Positions 55,503 through 64,000 of a DNA stretch of 64,000 bases are shown here, one piece after another. The stretch covers positions 9,178,501 to 9,242,500 of the forward strand of contig NC_135241.1 of NCBI RefSeq assembly GCF_947623445.1, written 5' to 3'. The notes beneath the pieces were generated by a model. The model made no database searches and was not told the DNA's origin. It worked only from the letters and a program-made list of their open reading frames with translations. Origin of the DNA: Clavelina lepadiformis (lineage: Eukaryota > Chordata > Ascidiacea > Aplousobranchia > Clavelinidae). Positions within the stretch are counted from its first letter, which is position 1, and each line of letters starts with the position of its first letter. A program made the position numbers and the translations under genes.

Positions 55503-58500
55503 ATGGCTATACTTACACCATTATACTTTCTGTTGAAAAATTCCAAATCAGTGAAAAAATCAATTACTCCTGGTCTTCTTTCAAGTATTTTTATGAGCTT
55601 GTTGTTTGTGCTAACGCGCAAAGTACAACCAGTATGTCAATATCTGCCTAACCAGGATGGCATCAAATGTAAATTTGAATGGGTAAGTTGCTTTGCCACA
55701 TATCTTGACAATAGAGATGTACCGATGCTAACTGCCCGGTGCATTGGCATCGCTTTTTTTTGCTGATGCATTGCTCGATGTTTTGTACAACCTTTGATTT
55801 TTTTCTGGAAATGCTTCTCTACCTTTTATTAGCTCGTTTAACCAAGAACGTTTATGCGTATCGAAGTAAAATCTCTTAAACTTTTAACGAAAAAGGACTA
55901 CACTTTACATGCATTTATTGCATAGGTCTACACATCACAGACAGTAGACTGAAAGCAGCCTGTCACTTTAAACACGTGTTATTATCAAAAGCGTACAGGG
56001 TTTTTCTTTGGCAGCTTCTAAAAAATTTAAAAAATAAACTGCAATTTATTAAAAATTAACTGGTAAACGCTAATTTTCTGCTGTAGTTGCAGTAATGTAA
56101 ATATTGAGACACTGTTGAAGAATTTTAAGAGACTGTTTCGGTGTCTGAAAACACCTTAACAAAATGCCGTGTGCATCCGTATAAATACAAGTTTACAACA
56201 GCAAAGGTGGCAAGTTAGCTGTCAAGGTTTAAAAAACCTAAAAATCATATATTATATTAAAGCAGCATGCAAGAAAAATACTACATCGCATTAACTGCTG
56301 TTTCTGTAAATGGTCACAAACTTCGGCATCAATAGAAGCTGACATTGGTACATCTATACTTGATAACATAAATAACTTCATTGTTTTTTAAATGTATGCT
56401 TTATTAGACAAGGCTTACTGTCTAATGTAATTAAAGGCTATTTCAATTATTCATGTCTTTTGTAGTTTGTCATTTATTTTAATAGTTGACGAAAATAATT
56501 ATTGAAAGTTGATGATGTTGTAAACTGTGTTAAACATAGTATTTTAAAAAGGGCAAGAAATATGGTAATAAACTTAACCTTTAGAGTGCTGTCGTATATT
56601 CTGCCTTTTTTGTTGTAAAATCAGTATTGCAAAATTAAATTTTTTCAGAGAGAGGTGGAGATGTTCATTTTTTATCTTTGTTTGATGGTACTGAAAAATC
56701 GGACTGCTGTTTCAGTGCAACAGATGATTACCAGCAGTCTTACATATTCAAAATTGGCAAATGCAGTTCTATTCTATCGTGTTGATCCAAGACTTGGCAT
56801 AGCTTATTCTTTCTTGTGCCTTGGTGTGTATATACTTACAGTACAATTAACTTGGTATTATCAATTTTCACATAAGAAAATGTATGCAATATTCTACCAA
56901 AAACCTTTTATGGGTTTATTTTGTATTGTATAATTTTGTTACCTCATGCAAATTGTCTTGTTCAGTGCGCATTTATATATTTCCTGAAAATTTTGTTGAT
57001 GGTCCTGAGGAAATAATTTACTTCAGTGATAAGACTTTGGAGGTATGAGTTATTGATTTTATTGAAGTATGTTCAATAGCTAGTCAATATATTGATTGTG
57101 TATATAAATTACCGATTTTCTATTGAAGGTCTTTTTAAGCAGGGGCTCTTAATCTTTTTACACTTACTTACTCCCTCTCAACTGTCCAACAACAATTTCA
57201 CCTCCAAACAAACACACGCTAACATTGTTGTAAGGTTATATGTAGCCGACAAATATAAATTTGGGTACTCATGCAAACCGTTGGTTTGCAAAAATTTTGT
57301 CACTACTTTTAATGCCATAATTACTTAGTTCATTTTATACTTCCAGTTTGTTTTTTAACTGTAAATGCTATTCGTATTTACTAAATTAGTAACTTACCCA
57401 TCAAATAAATGAGTTGTACATCTTGGTGGTAAGTTTACCCAGAGAAGAGAAACCCTTAGTGTTTTATTAGGTGTAAAACTTCAAATAGCTCCAGTTCAAA
57501 GGATTTGCAAGAGTTGTTTGTATCATGAATGTAGGAAACACTTGCCGAAGATCGAAGGGTCTCGTGGATGATTGCATTTTATACCACGTGGTCTCCACCA
57601 TGTCATGCAGTCATGCCCGCATTTGCATGTCTTTCCAATGAATACGCTACAGATTTCTTTCGATTTGGAAAAGTTGATGTTGGGAAATATCCCAAAGCTG
57701 CTGAAAGGTAATTGGTTGCCATTAAAATAAAGTGCAGACTATCTTAAATCTTGTATGGTCTTGTTTGCTTCACTATCAACATGTCTGTAGCTACATTTTT
57801 GTGGTGCTTCTCAGCAACCTCAATATTTGCAAGTTATGTTTACACAAGACACGTTTCATAGTCACCAAGCTCAGTTGGTTTGTTAGGTACACAGTATTGG
57901 TCATACAGTGGCCACTATATTGTAACCATGTCAACGCCATAATTCGTTGTGTGGTAACCCTTTTCCATTAGCAATAATTATAAGTGTAAATCTTTCATGT
58001 GAGACATTATCAGGATCCAGGGAAATTGCATGTACAAGTACATGATAGGCTTAAACATAAATGCTTCGGCAGCCGGTTTCCTTGGAATTGCACCACCCAT
58101 ATTACGTTTATATACGGCTTTGGTACGGTATACGGTAGTTACTACTAAACCAGATAAAAAAGTTAATCATAGGCAGCCTGTGTCCACCGCCTGCAGAGCA
58201 AAAGCACTCCTGTCTGATTTGATTTGTCCACGCTCTACAAGTCTACACGAACCACATAAAAATTATATATGCGGTTGCAATACCTTGATGTTACTTCAGC
58301 TGTGTCCAGTCAATGGGCTATAAGCACGGCTTGTTAAACGTAACTTAGTGCAATACATGCTATGGCCATCTGTTGTGGGCAGTATATCATTTGTAATGCT
58401 ACCTATATTGTCTTCAGGTATGGAATAAGTACTTCTACCTTGTCGCAACAGCTACCTACAGTAATCATTTTTGAGGATGGGAAACCAGTTGATTGGCGAC

Positions 58501-58728
58501 CAATGATTGGCCACAACAAAAAACTTTTGAAATATGTTTTTTCTGAGGTAAAGATTAATTTATGTCATATGCTTAGTGTTATCTTCAAAATAAAAGCAAG
58601 CCATGATTGTGTAATATGCAATACCATAGGAAAATATGACACGGGATTTCAACTTGAATAAGTTGTATGAAGATTCTTTAAGTAAATGCAAGAAGTCAAA
58701 GAAAAAAGCCAACAAGAAAATCGATTAG
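55503..58728 (+). CDS. TMX2: Thioredoxin-related transmembrane protein 2 (6 exons, 277 aa)
   Basis: An ER membrane protein with a thioredoxin-like domain, involved in redox-linked ER functions in vertebrates. Exons: 55503-55682, 56649-56823, 56966-57042, 57535-57707, 58418-58547, 58630-58728 (TAG). Coding length is 834 nt, all phases fit, and it is close to the 296 aa of human TMX2. The N-terminus MAILTPL resembles the vertebrate start. Hydrophobic segments occur at about residues 22-40, 62-75 and 104-120. Within the thioredoxin fold the active-site position reads WSPPC (163-167), so the first cysteine is serine, as in the vertebrate WSNDC. The cis-proline motif QLPT is at 213-216. The tail is lysine-rich and ends KKID, a KKxx-type ER retrieval signal. 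An ATTAAA at 58822-58827 is a candidate poly(A) signal. It is convergent with the vWA/TSP1 gene. Confidence 0.95.
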
Positions 58729-59219
58729 CTTCTATGGGCCTATCGCAATTTTATGTCTTAACGTATTTACATAAAATCATGTGTGTTGTTGTTTTGTTTG
58801 TACGGCTTATTTTACCAAGCTATTAAAACAATTTTTCAGTGTACTTGTTTGCGCAAAACAGAGCAAAGCCGTCCAAAGCAGTGAAAATATTTATGAAAAT
58901 TATCTCTTTTTCGATAGTTAAAAGGTTACGTAATTATGAGTTTCTGCGCTTACAAAAAAAGTATATGAGCATTTAGTGCACCGAAGGGACAGAGAGAACA
59001 GGAATTAAATGATAACATGAAAGTTTATATAAAGCGTTAGCATTATGTACAACGATTTGAACTAATACTGCACGAAAATGCGAAGCAACAGCAAGGACTA
59101 TATTTGAAGCTAAAAGCTCGAACATCGGGTTTTCATACCACTGCGGTCTACTGAAATGGGCTCTTTTCGAAACATAGCGTAAAGTATGTCATCGGTGTGA
59201 AGCCCAACGTTTTTTATCT
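58729..59219. other. Convergent 3' intergenic spacer
   Basis: The 491 bp between the stop codons of TMX2 (plus) and the vWA/TSP1 gene (minus) must hold both 3' UTRs. ATTAAA at 58822-58827 suits TMX2. I found no clear signal for the minus-strand gene. Confidence 0.55.
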
Positions 59220-62200
59220 TCATGGTCTGCAAACCTCTTCGTTTAGTTTGCGATTAAAATCGTCTAAATCATTCCAATCTCCGACTTCGTACAGGTCATT
59301 AGCATCGTCCACCATACTTCGTATTGTTTCCTTGCAACCAGGGTTGTGGTCGAAACCATCAATTCCCAAAACAGAAAGCTAAAATGAGGTAATAATTTTG
59401 AACTCAGTCCGACATTCTACATCCACAAGAAATTTAAATTCGAATTCAACAGCGCACACTCAAGCTATCACCTTAATTCCACGTTTCTTGATGGTACGTA
59501 GGCCCTTTTTCAAGAAATACCCATTTGAAGTCCTGCATCCGTCTGTTACGATCAGAATTTCGTGATTTATGTTGTCATCATATCCTGGAAAACTGCGCAT
59601 GCCTGTCAACATTAAAATCCAACTTTATTCTGCTTGAATTTTGTATTCCTCGAGTGGAAATGCTCAAGAATTAAGTCGAGCACAACAAATTAACTCGAGT
59701 AAAATAACACCATTTTGAGCTATTGCAAGTTGGACTAGATTGAATTTTGGTGAGTAAGTTCTCAATATAGGCTGCAGTAAATTGAGTTTAATGGGTCCTA
59801 TTGATTAGGACAAATCATGGAATATTTCTCAATATATCGTGTTGCAACTCTTGTAACTGACCTTCTGATTGCTGAAACATCCATGCGTTGGCTTCAATAA
59901 GAGCCTGTCCAATTTTAGATCGATGACCACCGTGATAAATAGCTTTACTCATCGCATCAGTCATGTCGTCTGCATTTTCGTAGGTATCAAAATCGAACTG
60001 CGTGCGCGACCATCGAGCAAAAGACATCATAGCGATTTGAGTTGCTTGGCTACCGATTCCACCATTGACATTTTTTGCAATCGCCTTAAAAAGGAAATAA
60101 AGATGCATTTTCATTAAGTTATAATTATTTCTTTACGTATAAATAGACCTAAGTCAGAACTCTAGCAAATATTTTCTACCTCAGGCAAAAAAGTCAATTA
60201 AAAGATACCTTGAAATTATTCTTGATTTTATCAAAATTTATCCATCCTATACTGCCAGATTCGTCTCCTAGTACGAGTAAATCACGCATGCGTGGTCGAC
60301 CTCCATATCCCAGGAAGTTTCTTGTGAAACGGCAAAGAACTTCATCGCTAAGAATTTCAACAGATGGGGCCACATCAGGAGGAGTAGGTTCTTGACAATC
60401 TAAACGAACGACAGATTAAGTTCAACCATTTTAGGCTGAGAAATTATTATATACCGCCCTACAATAAGAACTTACTTTCAGTTTCAGTTTGTAAGGATGG
60501 GCACTGGGATCCTGTGCCTAATTGTTCTTTTGATATAACTTGGGTCCTTGACCGCTTACTGTCTTCACAATCACTCCAATCACCCCATTCAAGGACACAG
60601 TCAGCACAAGCTGCAAATAGAATTTTCTTGTAGTCAGCAACACAGAATCGCCATTCGCTATTAGCCTATTAATAAAGTTCTTTTTTACGTTTGCTTTCCG
60701 TCCTGACGTCCGGGCAAACTTTTCCAACACCAAATGGTTGTGTCCTAACATATTCCAGCCTTGTCATAACACCTCCTGCGCATTCTCCGAAGTCTCCCCA
60801 TGCCATTTCACAATTCACACAGACTGAAACAGATTAGTTACTGACTTGAAGCGATAAACCAATCACATACTACCATTAATTTCGATTAAATATTGAAGCT
60901 AATGTTACAACAATTACAAGCAAGTAACTTTTTATTTACCTTCTGTCTTCGAATTCAAGTTAGGACAAGCATTTCCTGCTCCTTCAGCCGCTACAGCAAT
61001 GTATTGAGATCTTATTCTTTCGTTGTCCTTGCATTCGCTCCAATCGCCCCATGCCAGTTCACAATGTATGCATACTACAAACAAAGTACAGTTAAATAAA
61101 TCAAGGAGTCAAGAAAATGCTTAAGTCAACATACTACTAGTATGTCAAGTGTTTGCAAAATTTATAAAGTATTTTGCTGACTTTCGCTATCAGGTAGCAA
61201 TTCTGGACATTCAGCTCCAGCTCCTTCCTTTTCTACACGTATGTACTGGAAGCGTACTCTAGTGCCTTCTTCACATGCACTCCAATCAGCCCAAGCGAGT
61301 TCACAATCAATGCACACTAAAATAAAAATGTCATGGTTTATTTCTATAGTCTCGATCCGCATAAATTAATTAATTTGAAATAATATTAAGCGTGATGAAC
61401 GTTTGGATATCTCCGAACTGTAATTACACACGTGAAAAAAACGAGTAAGCTACTTGGATGACATAAAATTTTACCCTTTCTGACGTTAATGGCAAATTAT
61501 TATGCACGAGCAGAACATAGATCATTCCACAAATTTCATTTTTTTATGTTTCAAACTAAGAGAAAAGCTATGGCTTGTTGTTAAAAAATTCCACTTAAGC
61601 TACTAAAATAACAAAACACCTTCCGATTCAAACGAAAGGGGTGGGCACTGTTCGCCACCACCTTCGGCCGGTTTCATAACAATTTCTTCCCGGCTTCTTT
61701 CACCGTCAGCGCATTCTGACCAGTCGGACCAGCCAACAAGGCAATTTGAGCAATCTGAAATTAACCCACTTAACTGTAATACTGTAGTATAAAACTTAAC
61801 AAGTTTTACTTCATGAAAAGTTGAGCCTGAATAAAAAAAATGGGAAAAGCAAAAAAGCAGAAAATTGGCATACTGTTACCTAAATAGCTAAAAATAAGCT
61901 AAATATCATACGTTACATAATGAATGATTTTTGTTATAGATTTTTTACCAGTCAATTGGCTATCCAGCAGCGGGCATGGCTTTCCGGCTCCTACCGGGTC
62001 AACAGCAATATATTGGCTTCTCCTTCTTTCACCATTTTCACACTGTCCCCAGTCATTCCACTCGACTTGGCAGTCAATGCACTCTAAGTCAACAACAAAC
62101 ATTTTAACGCAAGAAAACGACAAAAACCAAAGCACGTAAAAACAATCGAACATGACATTTTCGGAAGATATGAGTAAAATAACAAAACTATCTAGACGGC

Positions 62201-64000
62201 GGGGAAAATTATACATCCAACTTCCAACATACAGGAAGGGAGAAAAGAAAAGTGCACTTAACAAGTTATTAAATGAATTTATTATATGTATAATAACACC
62301 CTACTCGAATTCGCAGAACGTTATACCATAGTCATGAATTTAATTCTATGTAACTAAGTTGTGCTTGGCCAAATTATCTTGTAAAATATATAGCTTAAAA
62401 CCATTTGAACAGAAGCATTATTTTTTGAAATATATGCTACGATAATTAATCAGCAAAACGTTTCACTTCTGCAGTATAAGAGGAAGTTCAGCTTTTGAAT
62501 ACGTTCCTTTAAAAAAAGCATTTAAAGTTGGGCGTTGTTGTGCCAGACAATTTATCGATATTCTGTGAATTGCATGTTTATACCTTCTTCTTCCATTCCC
62601 AATTCTGGGCATGGTTCTCCCGCCCCGACTGAATCTTCTAAAATAATTTGTTTCCTGGAGCGCTTTCCGTTACTGCAGCTAGTCCATTCTTCCCAAATGA
62701 CCTCGCAATCAAAGCAATCTGTGTTTTTAAAGCAGCAATGTAATTAATTAGAAACTAACTACTGTATAGTTGTAGTTCTATAGTGAATACCACATAAATC
62801 ATATACAAAAGCCAAAGGAAAAAAACAATTTATATCAGAAACACAAACAAAAAATCTTCTATCGATATATGCACATGCAATAGTTATATTCTTATTCTAA
62901 AGTGTCTCTTTTTGTGTTTCTGCTTATGGGATCTTTTACTCAAAAGCTATGGAAAACTCGTCACTAAAAACTTGTGTTCCAGCTTTTACAACAGCGTCAA
63001 ACTTCATTTAGCAAAACGGCACACTTGACACAGCCTGATAAGTCGTAAAATCGAAATATTAATTTCTTAAATTTCAAGATACTACAATTTAGCATACCTT
63101 CGACTGCCGTCTGCAAAGATGGACAAGGAGAACCAGCACCAACAGAATCGACCGAAACGAACTGAGTTCTAGTTCGTTCATAATCAGAACATTCTGTCCA
63201 TTCTGTCCATTCCACTTGACAGTCGATGCAAACTGTGTAAATTTTTATTAAAAATAAAAACTGTAAAACAGAGTATCAAAAGTAAATTTAAAATAAAGGA
63301 GCATGCGATCACACGGTCTTCCTGGCAGCTGTGAGTCAGCTGAAGGTTAATGAAACTTTGCTTCAAAACATATTCTCCAACCTTCCGTTTGGTCATCTAG
63401 AGGAGGACATTCATCACCAGCTCCTACTGGCTCAACTTGGACAAATTGATGTCTTTCCCGTCTTCCGTCAGAGCATTCACTCCAAGCATCCCAAGCTAAT
63501 ACGCAATCTATGCAGTCTTCGGTTTGAACGGAAAGTTCTGGACATGCTCTTCCGCCTTCATCTGGTTCCACGCTGATAATTTGTGACTTTCTTCTGACAT
63601 TATTTGTACATTCGCTCCATTCCCCCCAAATAACTTCGCAGTTGACGCACCCTTTGTAAACACATTATGAAATTATCCTTACGAAATGATTTTCATAATT
63701 GAAAATATATACCACAGACAAACCTAAAATCGACAATGGTTTACAAAACTGATTCACATACTTTCAACTTGTCTGGTAATGTTTGCTGGGCAGGGTTTTC
63801 CAGCGCCCACTGCAGGTGATTGTACGTATTGTGATCGTGTTTTCCTTCCCTTGTCGGAACACTCACCCCAATCACCCCATGCCATAATGCAATCAGCGCA
63901 TTCTAAGCAAGAAACACGAGTTCAAGGAAGAACAAAAACTTACATTATACATGTAACAAGTGCTAAATCACGTAAATGATCACCCTCGACTTCGGTTTGA
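59220..64000 (-). CDS. TSP1-like module array with C-terminal vWA domain (3' part of gene)
   Basis: Probably a secreted adhesion or matrix protein; the 5' end is outside the window. Minus-strand exons: 63984 to beyond 64000, 63762-63902, 63382-63652, 63098-63232, 62584-62718, 61949-62083, 61620-61754, 61182-61316, 60940-61074, 60689-60823, 60476-60610, then vWA exons 60209-60399, 59862-60084, 59472-59602 and 59220-59378 (TGA). Each TSP1-like module reads CxxC..VxW(x2)W(x2)C...RxRxQ...GxG..CPxL..E. Eight exons are exactly 135 nt, one is 141, and 63382-63652 is a double module of 271 nt carrying a one-base frameshift. The vWA domain has the MIDAS start GDESGSIG, the IVTDG segment, and GGHRSKIGQAL where GGxTxIGxAL is usual. 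No membrane anchor follows. It is convergent with TMX2, 491 bp away. Confidence 0.88.
63382..63652 (-). other. Double-module exon with single-base frameshift
   Basis: It encodes two TSP1-like modules without an intron between them; 270 nt would be two 135-nt units, but the exon is 271 nt. The frame that enters (CVNCEVIWGEWSEC) is lost near 63599-63606 (ATTTATTT on the plus strand), and the frame that fits the rest (RRKSQIISVEPDEGG onward) starts there. As read, translation would stop shortly after, near 63561. Confidence 0.85.

Overview
This 64 kb window is animal nuclear DNA: AT-rich, with introns of about 50 bp to 3 kb, GT-AG splice sites, secreted multidomain proteins built from phase-1 exons, and many DNA transposons. 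Gene structure and the ShKT/TSP1/EGF/vWA repertoire suggest an invertebrate deuterostome such as an ascidian tunicate. That assignment is an inference; the window holds no species marker that I can test. All exon models were read by eye from splice sites, phase continuity and domain homology.

Layout. 1-17400 is repeat-rich and has no host gene that I recognise. It holds an apparently intact autonomous hAT transposon (2289-5118, 8-bp target duplication, 675-codon transposase), a decayed ZBED5/FAM200-like hAT pseudogene (6064-8127) interrupted by a repeat arm, a long-TIR element flanked by TA (9045-9799), a tRNA-like SINE candidate and a truncated DUF4371-type hAT transposase (13507-14652, minus). 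17407-28279 is a complete nine-exon NIPA-family magnesium transporter gene, 421 aa, closest to NIPA2, with several MITEs in its introns.

31576-38074 is a secreted ShKT-EGF-cbEGF-trypsin-like-TSP1(x6)-ShKT gene. Its protease domain has lost the catalytic serine and the activation site, and two alternative terminal exons each encode a different ShKT-like tail. 39593-48474 is a complete 669-aa secreted ShKT/TSP1 protein with two RxxR(Q) cleavage-like sites and an unrecognised, possibly duplicated, cysteine-containing N-terminal domain. The two genes lie in tandem and share module types, so they form a small extracellular ShKT/TSP1 cluster.

49560-52900 is a decayed Rex1/Babar-like LINE carrying a nested hAT MITE. 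55503-58728 is a complete six-exon TMX2 gene (277 aa). Convergent with it, 59220-64000 (minus) is the 3' part of a gene encoding at least eleven TSP1-like modules followed by a C-terminal vWA domain. Nine of its exons follow a strict 135-nt module length (eight of 135 nt and one double exon of 270+1 nt). The extra base in the double exon shifts the frame.

The two single-copy house-keeping genes (NIPA2-like and TMX2) bracket the ShKT/TSP1 pair, and the vWA/TSP1 gene lies beyond TMX2. The three secreted genes look like extracellular-matrix, adhesion or immune proteins; no function is demonstrated here.
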